DNA from: Pseudomonas sp. HOU2 | Lineage (GTDB): Bacteria > Pseudomonadota > Gammaproteobacteria > Pseudomonadales > Pseudomonadaceae | Reading direction: 5' to 3' | DNA length: 64,000 nt | Assembly (NCBI RefSeq): GCF_040729435.1 | Contig: NZ_CP160398.1 | Coordinates: 682,001-746,000 of the forward strand | Shown: in pieces, positions 28,881 to 39,895 of the stretch | Layout: every line of letters begins with the position of its first letter | Numbering within the stretch: the first letter of the stretch is position 1 | Program-made: the position numbers and the translations under genes | The notes under the pieces: model-generated | What the model was told of the DNA's origin: nothing | Database searches by the model: none | What the model saw: the letters and a program-made list of their open reading frames with translations, nothing else

Positions 28881-29648
28881 ATGATACAGATCAGTGCCCT
28901 GCCCGCGTTCACCGACAACTACATCTGGTTGTTACAGGATCACCGCACCCAGCAATGCGCGGTGGTTGACCCGGGCGATGCCGCGCCGGTGCAGGCCTGG
29001 CTGGCCGCACACCCGGGCTGGGTGCTGAGCGACATTCTGATCACCCATCACCACCATGATCACGTCGGCGGCGTCGAACGCCTGAAAGCTGCGAGCGGCG
29101 CCAAAGTCTACGGCCCGGCCAGTGAAAACATTCCGGGGCGCGACGTGGCGCTCAAGGACAACGACAAGGTCAGCGTGCTCGGCTGGGACTTCGATGTCTA
29201 TGCGGTGCCCGGTCACACCCTCGGCCACATTGCGTATTACCACCACGGCCTGCTGTTTTGTGGTGACACCCTGTTCGCCGCCGGTTGCGGACGCCTGTTC
29301 GAAGGCACGCCGGAACAGATGCACCACTCGCTCGGCCGCCTCGCCGCATTACCTGAGGATACGCTGGTGTATTGCACCCATGAATACACCCTGAGCAATC
29401 TGAAGTTTGCTGCTGCGGTCGAACCGACCAACCCGGACATCGCCGCCCGTCTGGAAAAAGTTACCGAGCAACGGGAAAAAGGCGTGATGACCCTGCCCTC
29501 GACCCTGGCTCTGGAAAAGCTCACAAATCCGTTTTTGCGTACCGCTGAAACATTAGTTACACAAAAAGTGGACGAACGGGCAGGCGCTCAAAACCGGGCG
29601 CCGAGTGAGGTTTTTGCGGCTCTGCGGGCATGGAAAGATAAGTTCTAA
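28881..29648 (+). CDS. gloB: Hydroxyacylglutathione hydrolase (glyoxalase II)
   Basis: 255 residues, binuclear metallo-beta-lactamase fold hydrolase that releases D-lactate and glutathione in methylglyoxal detoxification. The [10 protein letters not shown] metal motif is complete, followed by [30 protein letters not shown] and [14 protein letters not shown]. The start at ATG 28881 gives the typical [17 protein letters not shown] opening; the frame extends 27 bases further up. Divergent from the methyltransferase gene. Confidence 0.97.
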   Translation: MIQISALPAFTDNYIWLLQDHRTQQCAVVDPGDAAPVQAWLAAHPGWVLSDILITHHHHDHVGGVERLKAASGAKVYGPASENIPGRDVALKDNDKVSVLGWDFDVYAVPGHTLGHIAYYHHGLLFCGDTLFAAGCGRLFEGTPEQMHHSLGRLAALPEDTLVYCTHEYTLSNLKFAAAVEPTNPDIAARLEKVTEQREKGVMTLPSTLALEKLTNPFLRTAETLVTQKVDERAGAQNRAPSEVFAALRAWKDKF

Positions 29649-29682
29649 GTGACTCCCCAGCTGGTACAGAAATTCTGAATGG

Positions 29683-29711
29683 TTGACCGCAGGGGGTGCG
29701 CTTTCTAGAAT
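29683..29711 (+). promoter_or_regulatory. Sigma-70 promoter for mltD
   Basis: TTGACC (29683-29688), exactly 17 bases, TAGAAT (29706-29711). The best consensus promoter found in the window, about 37 bases before the mltD ATG. Confidence 0.7.
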
Positions 29712-29747
29712 CGCCCGACATTTTTGCCCGGAACTTACTTCCAGCCA

Positions 29748-31214
29748 ATGTCGTCATCCATACGTAAGTCCGTCAATTCAGACACGCTGACCCGCTTGGC
29801 GCAAGCCATCGCGGTGGCTGTGTCCGCCACGTTGGCGGGCTGTTCCAGCCATGCTCCGCAGCCTGAAGCGAGCCATACGCCGAACATTGCTGCGCGAGCC
29901 AAGCAGAAACCGATCTGGCTCAGCGAAAAGCCCAGCCCGCAGGTGCCTCAGGACATCTGGGAGCGCATGCGCGGTGGTTTCCAGCTGCAGGACGGCCTGG
30001 GCGTGAACCCGCGCATCGAGCAGCAGCGGCTATGGTTTGCCAGTAACCCGTCCTTTCTGGAGAACGCCGGCGAACGCGGCAGTCTCTACATTCATTACAT
30101 CGTCGAGCGTCTCGAAGAGCGCAACATGCCGCTGGAGCTGGCCCTGCTGCCGGTGATCGAGAGCGCCTACAACCCGATGGCCTACTCGCGCGCCGACGCT
30201 TCGGGCCTGTGGCAATTCATTCCGTCCACCGGTCGCTACTACAACCTGCGCCAGACCCGCTTCTATGATGGCCGTCGCGATATCACCGCCTCGACCACCG
30301 CCGCGATGGATTACCTGACCCGTCTGCACGACATGTTCAACGGTGACTGGCTGCTGGCCCTGGCGGCCTACAACGCCGGTGAAGGCACGGTCAGCCGTGC
30401 CATCGAGCGCAACGAAAAGCTCGGCCTGCCGACCGACTACTGGAACCTGTCGTCGTTGCCGGCGGAAACCCAGGCCTACGTACCGAAGCTGCTGGCCCTG
30501 TCGCAAGTGGTACTGGCCCCGGAAGCCTACGGGGTGAACCTCAACCCGATCGCCAACGAACCGTATTTCCAGGTTGTCGAAATCAACCAGCGCATGGACC
30601 TGTCCAAGGTTGCGGCGGTGGCCAACATCGACGAAGACGAGCTGTTCCAGCTCAACCCGGCCTTCAAGCAGCGCACCACCATCGACGGCCCCCAGCATCT
30701 GCTGGTGCCGACGTCCAAGGCGCAACTGCTGACCGCCAGCCTGCAGACCATGCGGCCTGAAGAGCTGATCAGTCCGCGCTCGCTGAAGCCGGTGTTCGAC
30801 GGTGCTGATCCGACTGAAGTGGCGAAGCTCAAGCGCGCTTACCGGGTCAAACGCGGCGACAATCTCGGCTCCATCGCCAAGGCCAACAAGGTCGAAGTCA
30901 AGGACCTGCAGCGCTGGAACAAGCTGACCGGCAAGAACCTCAAGGTCGGCCAGACCCTGGTGATGCAGGACAACACCAAGCGCGCCCCGGTGCGCAGCGG
31001 TGGCCGGGTCAACACGGTGATTGCCGCCAACAGCAAGAGCAAAGGCAAGGCAGACAACCAGCAGCAGACTCAGTACAAGGTCAAGCGTGGCGACACCCTG
31101 TACGTGGTGGCCAAGCGTTTCAACGTCGAGATGCAGCATCTCAAGCGCTGGAACCCGGGTGCCGGCAAGGCCCTCAAGCCTGGGCAGATGCTCACGGTTT
31201 ACCAGCCGCACTGA
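29748..31214 (+). CDS. mltD: Membrane-bound lytic murein transglycosylase D
   Basis: 488-residue lipoprotein (lipobox LAGC near residue 28). The SLT catalytic domain (about residues 95-240) contains the catalytic glutamate in PVIESAYNPMAYS and the ASGLWQFIPSTGRYY motif. Two LysM peptidoglycan-binding repeats at about 372-415 and 443-485 (YRVKRGDNLGSIAK and YKVKRGDTLYVVAK). Cleaves glycan strands with 1,6-anhydro products. Own promoter and terminator. Confidence 0.96.
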   Translation: MSSSIRKSVNSDTLTRLAQAIAVAVSATLAGCSSHAPQPEASHTPNIAARAKQKPIWLSEKPSPQVPQDIWERMRGGFQLQDGLGVNPRIEQQRLWFASNPSFLENAGERGSLYIHYIVERLEERNMPLELALLPVIESAYNPMAYSRADASGLWQFIPSTGRYYNLRQTRFYDGRRDITASTTAAMDYLTRLHDMFNGDWLLALAAYNAGEGTVSRAIERNEKLGLPTDYWNLSSLPAETQAYVPKLLALSQVVLAPEAYGVNLNPIANEPYFQVVEINQRMDLSKVAAVANIDEDELFQLNPAFKQRTTIDGPQHLLVPTSKAQLLTASLQTMRPEELISPRSLKPVFDGADPTEVAKLKRAYRVKRGDNLGSIAKANKVEVKDLQRWNKLTGKNLKVGQTLVMQDNTKRAPVRSGGRVNTVIAANSKSKGKADNQQQTQYKVKRGDTLYVVAKRFNVEMQHLKRWNPGAGKALKPGQMLTVYQPH

Positions 31215-31219
31215 CAAAG

Positions 31220-31246
31220 AGCCCCTGAATTTCAGGGGCTTTTTTT
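31220..31246 (+). terminator. Rho-independent terminator of mltD
   Basis: AGCCCCTGA-N3-TCAGGGGCT stem followed by seven T, six bases after the mltD stop. Confidence 0.93.
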
Positions 31247-31288
31247 CGCCTGGCGCCTGGCTGGATTTTGTTGGCGCCCTCAAAATTT

Positions 31289-31453
31289 CTCCCCCTCACC
31301 CCAACCCTCTCCCCCAAGGGGGCGAGGGGGAAAGGGAGCAGATTGGGGGCTTTTTCAAACCTGAGTTCAACTCGATATTTCAGGTCGGCGTACTTCTCAT
31401 AAACACCTCGGTCAGTCCCCTCTCCCTCCGGGAGAGGGTTAGGGTGAGGGGCT
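31289..31453. repeat. MITE-like repeat, CCCTCACCCCAACCCTCTCCC family
   Basis: Terminal inverted arms CCCTCACCCCAACCCTCTCCC and GGGAGAGGGTTAGGGTGAGGG, with an internal AACCTGA/TTTCAGGTC imperfect inverted repeat. Together with the terminator it fills the 344-base gap 31215-31558; the remaining ~100 bases presumably hold the npp promoter (TGTTACTGT at 31512-31520 is an extended -10 candidate). Confidence 0.82.
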
Positions 31454-31558
31454 CTTGGCCTTGCCGATTAACCCCACATTAACCTCTGCCTTTTTCCTGT
31501 CCAGACAAGCTGTTACTGTACGGCCACAAAAGCCCAAGCCGCCTGGATCGGATCTGAC

Positions 31559-33391
31559 TTGAAGCGTCCCCTCCTCCTGCTCCTGATCAGCCTGGCCTTG
31601 AGCTCACCCGCAAGCGCGACGATTACCGAAAGTCACGGTTATGCGCAGTTCGGCACGCTCAAGTACCCGGCCAGATTTACCCACTTCGACTGGGTCAACC
31701 CGCAAGCGCCCAAGGGCGGTACGTTGCGGGTGATGGCGTTCGGCACCTTCGATACGGTCAACCCGTACACCTTCAAGGGCACCAGCCCGGTCACCACAGC
31801 GAATTTCCTGCAGTACGGCATCAATGAGCTGAACGAGCCGTTGATGGTCGGCACCGGCCAGTATTCGCCGTCGGGCGACGAGCCAGCATCGAGCTATGGC
31901 CTGATCGCGCAATCGGTGGAGTACAGCGAAGATCGCAGCTGGGTAGTGTTCAATCTGCGCCCGGAAGCGCGTTTCCACGATGGCACGCCGATCACTGCCT
32001 ACGACGTGGCCTTCTCCTACCGGTTGCTGCTCAAGGAAGGCCATCCGCTATACCGCACCGCCCTGCAGGAGGTCTCGCGGGTCGACATCCTCAACCCGCA
32101 GCGCATTCGTTTCGTGATGAAACGCTCGGGCAATCCGTTGCTGATTCTGCGCCTCGGCGAGTTGCCGGTGCTGCCGCAGCATTACTGGAAGGATCGCGAC
32201 TTCAAGGCCACCACCTTCGAGCCACCGCTGGGCAGCGGGCCGTACCGCATCACCTCGGTGACGCCGGGGCGGCAGCTGATTTTCGAGCGGGTCAAGGATT
32301 ACTGGGGCAAGGACCTGCCGGTCAATCGCGGCAAGTACAACTTCGATCGCATGGAAGTCGAGTTCTACCGCGACAGCGACGTGGCCTTCGAAGCGTTCAA
32401 GGCCGGCGAATTCGATATCTACATCGAGCATCAGGCGAAGAACTGGGCCAACGGCTACAACTTCCCGGCGGTGCGCCGTGGCGAAGTGATCAAGGCGCAG
32501 ATCCCGCACCAGATCCCGACGCAGAGCCAGGGCCTGTTCATGAACACCCGGCGCGCGACCTTCAGCGACGTCAAAGTGCGCGAAGCGCTGGGCCTGATGT
32601 TCGATTTCGAGTGGACCAACCGCGCGCTGTTCAGCGACGCCTACCAGCGCACCACCAGCTACTACCCCAACAGCGAATTCAGCGCCAGCGGCCTGCCGGT
32701 CGGGCATGAATGGCTGATGCTCAAGCCATACAAGGATCAGTTACCGGCGAAGCTGTTCACCGAGCCGTTCACATTGCCGCAGACCGATGGCCGTGGCATC
32801 CCGCGAGAAACCATGCGCAAGGCGCTGGCCCTGCTCGCCGAGGCCGGCTGGAAGCTCAACGGCCAGCGCCTGCAAAACGCCAAGGGCCAGCCGTTGAGTT
32901 TCGAGTTGCTGCTGGTCAATCCGAACCTTGAACGGATCCTCCAGCCATACATCGAGAACCTCAACAGCATCGGCATCGATGCGCGCCTGCGCACGGTGGA
33001 TCGCGCCCAGTACAAACAGCGCCTGGATCAGTTCGATTTCGACATGATCCTGATGACCCTCAACCAGACCCTCAGCCCGGGTCTGGAGCAATGGCAGTAT
33101 TTCCATTCCAGTCAGGTCGGGGTCAAGGGCAGCAAGAATTACGCTGGCATCGCCAACCCGGTGGTCGATCACCTGCTCGAACAATTGCTCGCCGCGCAAA
33201 CCCGCGACGAACAGGTCGCCGCCGGCAAGGCGCTGGACCGCGTGCTGCTCTGGCAGCACTACAGCATTCCCAACTGGTACCTCAATTATCACCGACTGGC
33301 CTACCGCAACCGGTTGGCTTTCGTCACCACGCCGCCCTACACCCTGGGCCTGAGCGCGTGGTGGCTGAGATCTTCGGAGAACAATAAATGA
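31559..33391 (+). CDS. nppA1: Peptide ABC transporter substrate-binding protein 1 (SBP family 5, YejA-like)
   Basis: 610 residues with a signal peptide (MKRPLLLLL...SASA, about 1-20) and the oligopeptide-binding family 5 fold: FRHD-type segment AYDVAFSYRLLLKEGHPLY and GPYRITSVTPGRQLIF. The start is TTG; no nearer ATG would keep the signal peptide. First gene of a five-gene operon with overlaps or tiny gaps. In P. aeruginosa the npp system takes up peptides and peptidyl-nucleoside antibiotics; assignment here is by order and family. About 40% alike by eye to the next gene, so the two arose by duplication. Confidence 0.9.
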   Translation: MKRPLLLLLISLALSSPASATITESHGYAQFGTLKYPARFTHFDWVNPQAPKGGTLRVMAFGTFDTVNPYTFKGTSPVTTANFLQYGINELNEPLMVGTGQYSPSGDEPASSYGLIAQSVEYSEDRSWVVFNLRPEARFHDGTPITAYDVAFSYRLLLKEGHPLYRTALQEVSRVDILNPQRIRFVMKRSGNPLLILRLGELPVLPQHYWKDRDFKATTFEPPLGSGPYRITSVTPGRQLIFERVKDYWGKDLPVNRGKYNFDRMEVEFYRDSDVAFEAFKAGEFDIYIEHQAKNWANGYNFPAVRRGEVIKAQIPHQIPTQSQGLFMNTRRATFSDVKVREALGLMFDFEWTNRALFSDAYQRTTSYYPNSEFSASGLPVGHEWLMLKPYKDQLPAKLFTEPFTLPQTDGRGIPRETMRKALALLAEAGWKLNGQRLQNAKGQPLSFELLLVNPNLERILQPYIENLNSIGIDARLRTVDRAQYKQRLDQFDFDMILMTLNQTLSPGLEQWQYFHSSQVGVKGSKNYAGIANPVVDHLLEQLLAAQTRDEQVAAGKALDRVLLWQHYSIPNWYLNYHRLAYRNRLAFVTTPPYTLGLSAWWLRSSENNK

Positions 33392-35229
33392 CGCCCATCC
33401 GCGCCCTGCTCGTGCAGGCCAGCGGTCTGCTGTTCGCCGGGCTGGCGATTGCCGCCCCGCAACACGCCGTGACCCTGTACAACGAGCCGCCGAAATACCC
33501 GGCGGACTTCAAGCAGTTCGATTACGTGAACCCCGACGCGCCCAAGGGCGGGATCTTCCGTCAGGCCGGATTCGGCGGCTTCGACAGCCTCAACCCGTTC
33601 ATCAGCAAAGGCGTGCCGGCCGATGATGTCGGGCAGATCTACGACACCCTGACCAAGCACAGCCTCGACGAGCCCTTCACCGAGTACGGCCTGATCGCCG
33701 CGAAGATCGAGAAAGCCCCGGACAACAGCTGGGTGCGTTTCTACCTGCGCCCGGAAGCGCGTTTTCATGACGGTCATCCGGTACGCGCCGAAGACGTGGT
33801 GTTCAGCTTCCAGACCTTGACCAAGGACGGCTCGCCGCTGTTTCGCGGTTATTACAGCGATGTCGAAGAGGCCATCGTCGAAGATCCGCTCACGGTGCTG
33901 TTCAAGTTCAAGCACACCAACAATCGCGAGCTGCCGCTGATTCTCGGCCAGCTCCCGGTGCTGCCGAAACACTGGTGGGCCAGCCGTGATTTTTCCAAGG
34001 GCAATCTGGAGATCCCGCTGGGCAGCGGCCCGTACAAGGTCGCGGAAGTGAAGGCTGGGCGCTCGGTGCGCTATGAGCGGGTCAAGGACTACTGGGGCAA
34101 GGACCTGCCGGTCAATCGCGGGTTCTACAACTTCGACGTGATGACCACCGATTACTACCGCGACAACACCGTCGCCGTCGAAGCGCTGAAGGCCGGGCAG
34201 TTCGATTACTGGCTGGAAATGACCGCGAAGAACTGGGCCAACGCCTACAACATCCCAGCAGTGACCGAAGGTCGGCTGATCAAGGAACAGATCGCCAACA
34301 GCAACCCGACCGGCATGCAGGGCTTCGTTTTCAACCTGCGCCGTCCGGTGTTTCAGGATGTGCGGGTGCGGCAGGCGCTCGGTCTGCTGTTCGATTTCGA
34401 GTGGACCAACAAACAGCTGTTCAACGGTGCCTACTTCCGCACTCGCAGCTATTTCGAGAACTCGGAAATGGCCGCCACCGGCCTGCCCGACGCCGAGCAA
34501 CGGGCGATCCTCGAACCGTTTCGCAGCAAATTGCCGGCGCAGGTGTTCAGCGAAGCCTTCGAGAACCCGAAGACCGACGCCAGCGGCATGATCCGCGCCC
34601 AACAGCGCGAGGCCTATCAATTGCTGCAAGAGGCTGGCTGGAAGATCGTCGACGACAAAATGGTCGACGCCAACGGCAAACCGGTGGTCATCGAATTCCT
34701 GCTGGCGCAGACCGAATTCGAACGCGTGCTGCTGCCGTTCAAACGCAATCTGGCCGACCTTGGCATTGATCTGGTAATCCGCCGCGTCGACGTTTCGCAG
34801 TACATCAACCGCGTGCGCTCGCGGGACTTCGACATGATGGTCGGCAGCTTCCCGCAATCCAACTCGCCGGGTAACGAGCAGCGCGAATTCTGGATGAGCG
34901 CCGCCGCCGACAAACCGAGCAGCCGCAACACCATGGGCCTGAAGGATCCGATCGTCGATCAACTGGTGGAAAACCTGATCAACGCCGACTCGCGCAGCAG
35001 CCTGGTGGCGCATGCCCGGGCGCTGGATCGGGTGCTGCAATGGGGTTACTACGTGGTCCCCAACTGGCACATCAAGACCTGGCGCGTGGCGTACTGGAAC
35101 CACATCGGTCACCCGAAAGTCTCGCCCAAATACGACATCGGGATTAACACCTGGTGGGTCAAGCCTGACGCGAAGCCTGCCATAGAAGTCGAAACCAAAC
35201 TGCAAGCCGACCCTGTGGGCACGGAGTAA
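33388..35229 (+). CDS. nppA2: Peptide ABC transporter substrate-binding protein 2 (SBP family 5, YejA-like)
   Basis: 613 residues, signal peptide to about residue 23 (AIA-AP). Paralogue of the preceding gene, sharing [40 protein letters not shown] and [12 protein letters not shown] overlaps the previous stop (ATGA). Two binding proteins feeding one permease would widen ligand range. Confidence 0.92.
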   Translation: MTPIRALLVQASGLLFAGLAIAAPQHAVTLYNEPPKYPADFKQFDYVNPDAPKGGIFRQAGFGGFDSLNPFISKGVPADDVGQIYDTLTKHSLDEPFTEYGLIAAKIEKAPDNSWVRFYLRPEARFHDGHPVRAEDVVFSFQTLTKDGSPLFRGYYSDVEEAIVEDPLTVLFKFKHTNNRELPLILGQLPVLPKHWWASRDFSKGNLEIPLGSGPYKVAEVKAGRSVRYERVKDYWGKDLPVNRGFYNFDVMTTDYYRDNTVAVEALKAGQFDYWLEMTAKNWANAYNIPAVTEGRLIKEQIANSNPTGMQGFVFNLRRPVFQDVRVRQALGLLFDFEWTNKQLFNGAYFRTRSYFENSEMAATGLPDAEQRAILEPFRSKLPAQVFSEAFENPKTDASGMIRAQQREAYQLLQEAGWKIVDDKMVDANGKPVVIEFLLAQTEFERVLLPFKRNLADLGIDLVIRRVDVSQYINRVRSRDFDMMVGSFPQSNSPGNEQREFWMSAAADKPSSRNTMGLKDPIVDQLVENLINADSRSSLVAHARALDRVLQWGYYVVPNWHIKTWRVAYWNHIGHPKVSPKYDIGINTWWVKPDAKPAIEVETKLQADPVGTE

Positions 35230-35233
35230 TCAG

Positions 35234-36307
35234 ATGCTGGCGTACATTTTTCGGCGACTGCTGCTGATCATCCCGACCCTGTTCGGCATCCTGCTGATCA
35301 ACTTCGTGATCATCCAGGCCGCGCCCGGCGGCCCGGTGGAACAGATGATCGCCAAGCTCGAAGGCTTCGAGGGCGCCACCAGCCGCATCGCCGGCGGCGG
35401 CGCCGAGGTCTCGGTGGCCGGCTCCGCCTATCGCGGCGCGCAAGGTCTGGACCCGGCGCTGATCAAGGAAATCGAGCACATGTACGGGTTCGACAAATCG
35501 GCCCCGGAACGCCTGTGGATCATGGTCAAGAACTACGCGAAGCTGGATTTCGGCGACAGCTTTTTCCGTGACGCCAAGGTCATCGACCTGATCAAGGAAA
35601 AGATGCCGGTGTCGATCTCCCTCGGGCTGTGGAGCACGCTGATCATGTACCTCGTGTCGATCCCGCTGGGGATCGCCAAGGCCACGCGGCACGGCAGTCA
35701 TTTTGACGTCTGGACCAGTTCGGCGATCATCATTGGCTACGCGATCCCGGCGTTCCTCTTTGCAATTCTGCTGATCGTGGTGTTCGCCGGCGGCAGTTAT
35801 CTGGACTGGTTCCCGCTGCGCGGCCTGACTTCGAACAATTTCGATGAGCTGAGCCTGGGCGGCAAGATTCTCGACTACTTCTGGCACCTCGCGCTGCCGG
35901 TGACCGCGCTGGTGATCGGCAACTTCGCGACCATGACCCTGCTGACCAAAAACAGCTTCCTCGACGAGATCAACAAGCAGTACGTGGTCACCGCCAAGGC
36001 CAAGGGCCTGACGCGCAATCGCGTGCTTTACGGCCACGTGTTCCGCAACGCGATGTTGCTGGTGATTGCCGGTTTCCCGTCGGCGTTCATCGGCATCTTC
36101 TTCACCGGCTCGTTGCTGGTGGAGGTGATTTTCTCCCTCGACGGTCTGGGCCTGATGAGTTTCGAAGCGGCGATCAACCGCGATTACCCGGTGGTGTTCG
36201 GCACCCTGTTCATCTTCACCCTGCTCGGTCTGGTGGTGAAACTGATCGGCGACCTCACCTACACCCTGGTCGATCCGCGCATCGACTTTGCCAGCCGGGA
36301 GCATTGA
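35234..36307 (+). CDS. nppB: Peptide ABC transporter permease, YejB-like
   Basis: 357-residue inner-membrane permease of the DppB type: N-terminal helix ([19 protein letters not shown]), a periplasmic insert of about 100 residues typical of YejB, five further membrane segments, and the EAA loop for ATPase contact ([20 protein letters not shown]). Pairs with the YejE-like permease next door. Confidence 0.95.
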   Translation: MLAYIFRRLLLIIPTLFGILLINFVIIQAAPGGPVEQMIAKLEGFEGATSRIAGGGAEVSVAGSAYRGAQGLDPALIKEIEHMYGFDKSAPERLWIMVKNYAKLDFGDSFFRDAKVIDLIKEKMPVSISLGLWSTLIMYLVSIPLGIAKATRHGSHFDVWTSSAIIIGYAIPAFLFAILLIVVFAGGSYLDWFPLRGLTSNNFDELSLGGKILDYFWHLALPVTALVIGNFATMTLLTKNSFLDEINKQYVVTAKAKGLTRNRVLYGHVFRNAMLLVIAGFPSAFIGIFFTGSLLVEVIFSLDGLGLMSFEAAINRDYPVVFGTLFIFTLLGLVVKLIGDLTYTLVDPRIDFASREH

Positions 36308-36308
36308 G

Positions 36309-37328
36309 ATGAACCTGTCCCCTCTCAACCGCCGCCGGTTCGAACTGTTCAAGGCCAACAAGCGTGGCTGGTGGTCGCTGTGGCTGTTTCTGATTCTGTT
36401 CGGCCTGAGCCTCGGCGCCGAGCTGATCGCCAACGACAAGCCGCTGGTGGTGCATTACGACAACCACTGGTACTTCCCGGCGATCAAGCGCTACCCGGAA
36501 ACCACCTTCGGCGGCGAATTTCCGCTGGAAGCCAACTACAAGAGCCCGTACATCCGCGAACTGCTCAAGGCCAAGGATGCGTGGGTGTTGTGGGCGCCGA
36601 TCCCCTACAGCTACCAGAGCATCAACTACGACCTGAACGTCCCGGCCCCGGCCCCGCCCTCGGCGGACAACCTGCTGGGCACCGATGATCAGGGCCGCGA
36701 CGTGCTGGCACGGGTGATCTACGGCTTCCGCATTTCCGTGCTGTTTGCCCTGACGCTGACCGTGCTCAGCTCGATCATCGGCGTGATTGCCGGCGCGCTG
36801 CAGGGTTTCTATGGCGGCTGGGTCGATCTGGCCGGGCAGCGCTTTCTGGAGATCTGGTCGGGGCTGCCGGTGCTGTACCTGCTGATCATCCTCGCCAGTT
36901 TCGTCCAGCCGAATTTCTGGTGGCTGCTGGGGATCATGCTGCTGTTCTCGTGGATGAGCCTGGTCGATGTGGTGCGCGCGGAGTTCCTGCGTGGCCGCAA
37001 CCTCGAATACGTGCGTGCGGCGCGGGCGCTGGGCATGCAGAACGGTGCGATCATGTTTCGCCACATCCTGCCCAACGCGATGGTCTCGACCATGACCTTC
37101 ATGCCGTTCATCCTCACCGGCGCCATCGGCACCCTGACCGCGCTGGATTTCCTCGGCTTCGGCTTGCCGGCCGGCAGTCCGTCGCTGGGTGAACTGGTCG
37201 CTCAGGGCAAATCCAACCTGCAGGCGCCGTGGCTGGGCATGAGCGCGTTTGCCGTGCTGGCGCTGATGTTGAGTTTGCTGGTGTTTATCGGCGAGTCCGC
37301 TCGCGATGCCTTCGACCCGAGGAAGTGA
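36309..37328 (+). CDS. nppC: Peptide ABC transporter permease, YejE-like
   Basis: 339-residue permease of the DppC type: N-terminal cytosolic segment and first helix (RGWWSLWLFLILFGLSLGAE), a periplasmic insert, then GTDDQGRDVLARVIYGFRIS and the EAA loop (ARALGMQNGAIMFRHILPNA). One base after the nppB stop. Confidence 0.95.
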   Translation: MNLSPLNRRRFELFKANKRGWWSLWLFLILFGLSLGAELIANDKPLVVHYDNHWYFPAIKRYPETTFGGEFPLEANYKSPYIRELLKAKDAWVLWAPIPYSYQSINYDLNVPAPAPPSADNLLGTDDQGRDVLARVIYGFRISVLFALTLTVLSSIIGVIAGALQGFYGGWVDLAGQRFLEIWSGLPVLYLLIILASFVQPNFWWLLGIMLLFSWMSLVDVVRAEFLRGRNLEYVRAARALGMQNGAIMFRHILPNAMVSTMTFMPFILTGAIGTLTALDFLGFGLPAGSPSLGELVAQGKSNLQAPWLGMSAFAVLALMLSLLVFIGESARDAFDPRK

Positions 37329-37329
37329 A

Positions 37330-38940
37330 ATGAATCAGGACAATCTGATCGAAGTGCGCGACCTCGCTGTCGAGTTCGGCCTAAACGAGCGGCGGCACCG
37401 GGTGGTCGAGGGCGTGAGCTTCGACATCAAACGCGGCGAAACCCTGGCGCTGGTCGGCGAGTCCGGCTCGGGCAAATCGGTGACGGCGCACTCGATCCTG
37501 CGCCTGCTGCCCTACCCGCTGGCCCGCCATCCCGCCGGCAGCATCAACTACGCCGGGCAGAATCTGCTGGGGCTGAGTGAAAAAACCATCCGCCATATCC
37601 GCGGCAACCGCATCGCGATGATCTTTCAGGAGCCGATGACCTCGCTCAACCCGTTGCACTCGATCGAGAAGCAGATCAACGAGGTGTTGGGCATCCACAA
37701 GGGCCTGAGCGGCAAAGTCGCGACCAAACGCACGCTGGAGCTGCTGGAGATGGTCGGCATCCCCGAGCCGCACAAGCGCCTCAAGGCCCTGCCCCACGAA
37801 TTGTCCGGCGGCCAGCGCCAGCGGGTGATGATCGCCATGGCGCTGGCCAACGAGCCGGAACTGCTGATCGCCGACGAGCCCACCACCGCACTGGACGTGA
37901 CCGTTCAGCTGAAAATCCTCGATTTGCTCAAGGAACTTCAGGCTCGATTGGGCATGTCGCTGCTACTGATCAGTCACGATTTGAACCTGGTACGAAGAAT
38001 TGCGCATCGCGTATGTGTCATGCAGCGCGGTTGCATCGTCGAACAGGCATCGTGCGCAGAGCTGTTCCGTTCGCCGCAGCATCCGTACACTCGGGAATTG
38101 CTCGGCGCGGAGCCCAGCGGAGGCCCGGCGAGCAATAAAATCGGGGCGCCGCTGCTCGAAGTCGAGAACCTCAAAGTCTGGTTTCCGATCAAGAAAGGCC
38201 TGCTCAAGCGCACGGTGGATTACGTCAAGGCAGTGGACGGCATCAATTTCAGCCTGCCTCAGGGTCAGACCCTGGGGATCGTGGGGGAAAGCGGTTCCGG
38301 CAAATCCACCCTCGGTCTGGCGATTTTGCGGCTGATCGGCAGCAAAGGCGCCATTCGCTTTGAAGGCAAACAGCTAGACTGCCTGACGCAGAACGAGGTT
38401 CGCCCGTTGCGGCGGGAGATGCAGGTGGTGTTTCAGGACCCGTTCGGCAGCCTGAGCCCGCGGATGTGCGTGAGCGACATCGTTGGCGAAGGCCTGCGGA
38501 TTCACAAGATGGGCACCGCCGCCGAGCAGGAAGCGGCGATTATTGCGGCATTGAAGGAGGTAGGTCTGGATCCGGAAACCCGGCACCGCTACCCTCACGA
38601 ATTTTCCGGTGGGCAACGGCAACGTATCGCCATTGCCAGGGCTTTGGTGCTCAAACCGGCGCTGATCCTGCTGGACGAGCCCACTTCGGCGCTCGACCGC
38701 ACGGTGCAGCGGCAAGTGGTGGAGCTGTTGCGTTCACTGCAAGCCAAGTACAACCTGACGTATTTGTTCATCAGCCATGATCTGGCTGTCGTCAAAGCGC
38801 TGAGCCACCAGCTGATGGTGGTCAAGCATGGCCAAGTGGTCGAACAGGGAGACGCGCAAGATATCTTTGCCGCCCCCAAACATCCGTATACACAGCAGTT
38901 GCTGGAAGCCGCTTTTTTGGCACCAGCCACTGCGCAATAA
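37330..38940 (+). CDS. nppD: Peptide ABC transporter ATPase with two nucleotide-binding domains, YejF-like
   Basis: 536 residues, tandem ATPases in one chain: Walker A GESGSGKS twice (about residues 42 and 322), signatures LSGGQRQR and FSGGQRQR, Walker [10 protein letters not shown] and LILLDEPTS, with the Opp/Dpp C-terminal extension after the first half ([13 protein letters not shown]). Powers the npp importer. Starts two bases after nppC stops. Confidence 0.96.
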   Translation: MNQDNLIEVRDLAVEFGLNERRHRVVEGVSFDIKRGETLALVGESGSGKSVTAHSILRLLPYPLARHPAGSINYAGQNLLGLSEKTIRHIRGNRIAMIFQEPMTSLNPLHSIEKQINEVLGIHKGLSGKVATKRTLELLEMVGIPEPHKRLKALPHELSGGQRQRVMIAMALANEPELLIADEPTTALDVTVQLKILDLLKELQARLGMSLLLISHDLNLVRRIAHRVCVMQRGCIVEQASCAELFRSPQHPYTRELLGAEPSGGPASNKIGAPLLEVENLKVWFPIKKGLLKRTVDYVKAVDGINFSLPQGQTLGIVGESGSGKSTLGLAILRLIGSKGAIRFEGKQLDCLTQNEVRPLRREMQVVFQDPFGSLSPRMCVSDIVGEGLRIHKMGTAAEQEAAIIAALKEVGLDPETRHRYPHEFSGGQRQRIAIARALVLKPALILLDEPTSALDRTVQRQVVELLRSLQAKYNLTYLFISHDLAVVKALSHQLMVVKHGQVVEQGDAQDIFAAPKHPYTQQLLEAAFLAPATAQ

Positions 38941-38959
38941 CCTGAAAGAGGAGCAACAC

Positions 38960-39754
38960 ATGGGTTTTCTCGCCGGTAAGCGCGTACTGATCGTCGGTGT
39001 CGCCAGCAAGCTGTCCATCGCATCCGGCATCGCTGCCGCCATGCATCGCGAGGGCGCTGAGCTTGCCTTCACTTATCAGAACGACAAACTCAAGGGTCGC
39101 GTTGAAGAGTTCGCACAGGGCTGGGGTTCGAGCCCTGAGCTGTGCTTCCCGTGCGACGTGGCCAGCGATGAAGAAATCGCCAAGGTCTTCGAGGAACTGA
39201 GCAAGAAGTGGGACGGCCTGGACTGCATCGTGCACTCCGTCGGCTTCGCCCCGGGCGACCAACTGGACGGCGACTTCACCGAAGCCACCACCCGTGAAGG
39301 TTTCCGCATCGCTCACGACATCAGCGCCTACAGCTTCGTGGCCCTGGCCAAGGCTGGCCGCGAAATGATGAAAGGCCGCAACGGCAGCCTGCTGACCCTG
39401 TCGTACCTGGGCGCCGAGCGCACCATGCCGAACTACAACGTGATGGGCATGGCCAAGGCTTCGCTGGAAGCCGGCGTTCGTTACCTGGCCGGCTCCCTGG
39501 GCCCGGACGGCACCCGCGTCAACTGCGTATCGGCTGGCCCGATCCGTACCCTGGCAGCCTCGGGCATCAAGAACTTCCGCAAGATGCTGGCCGCCAACGA
39601 AGCGCAAACCCCACTGCGCCGCAACGTCACCATCGAAGAAGTCGGCAACGCCGGCGCCTTCCTGTGCTCCGACCTGGCGTCGGGCATCAGCGGTGAAATC
39701 ATGTACGTGGACGGCGGCTTCAACACCACCGCGATGGGCAACATCGAAGAGTAA
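38960..39754 (+). CDS. fabI: Enoyl-ACP reductase (NADH)
   Basis: 264-residue short-chain dehydrogenase family enzyme performing the last step of the fatty-acid elongation cycle. Atypical SDR nucleotide loop [12 protein letters not shown], catalytic Tyr and Lys in [19 protein letters not shown] with the FabI spacing, and [16 protein letters not shown] is seven bases before the ATG. Only 19 bases after nppD, so it may be transcribed with the transporter as well as from its own promoter. Confidence 0.97.
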   Translation: MGFLAGKRVLIVGVASKLSIASGIAAAMHREGAELAFTYQNDKLKGRVEEFAQGWGSSPELCFPCDVASDEEIAKVFEELSKKWDGLDCIVHSVGFAPGDQLDGDFTEATTREGFRIAHDISAYSFVALAKAGREMMKGRNGSLLTLSYLGAERTMPNYNVMGMAKASLEAGVRYLAGSLGPDGTRVNCVSAGPIRTLAASGIKNFRKMLAANEAQTPLRRNVTIEEVGNAGAFLCSDLASGISGEIMYVDGGFNTTAMGNIEE

Positions 39755-39770
39755 TCTTCGCTCTGCCGAT

Positions 39771-39800
39771 AAAAAACCCGCCTCTTCCGGCGGGTTTTTT
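39771..39800. terminator. Rho-independent terminator after fabI
   Basis: Six A, CCCGCC-TCTTCC-GGCGGG, six T: usable from both strands, so it could also close the convergent LysR gene. Confidence 0.93.
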
Positions 39801-39812
39801 ATTGGGTTCAAC

Positions 39813-39894
39813 ATCAAAAGATCGCAGCCTTCGGCAGCTCCTACAGGGACAGCACCACCCTGTAGGAGCTGCCGAAGGCTGCGATCCTTTGATC
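39813..39894. repeat. REP doublet, TGTAGGAGCTGCCGAAGGCTGCGATC family
   Basis: Inverted arms with the GAAGGC variant of the 7461-7547 family; the right arm ends two bases before the stop of the convergent LysR gene. Confidence 0.9.
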
Positions 39895-39895
39895 T

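Noticed and set aside
33337..35205. 622-codon open frame antisense to nppA2
   Set aside because: Mirror of a well-supported binding-protein gene; composition is typical of a shadow frame.
35159..36439. 426-codon open frame antisense to nppB
   Set aside because: His/Gln/Asp-rich translation with no recognisable fold, opposite a clear permease.
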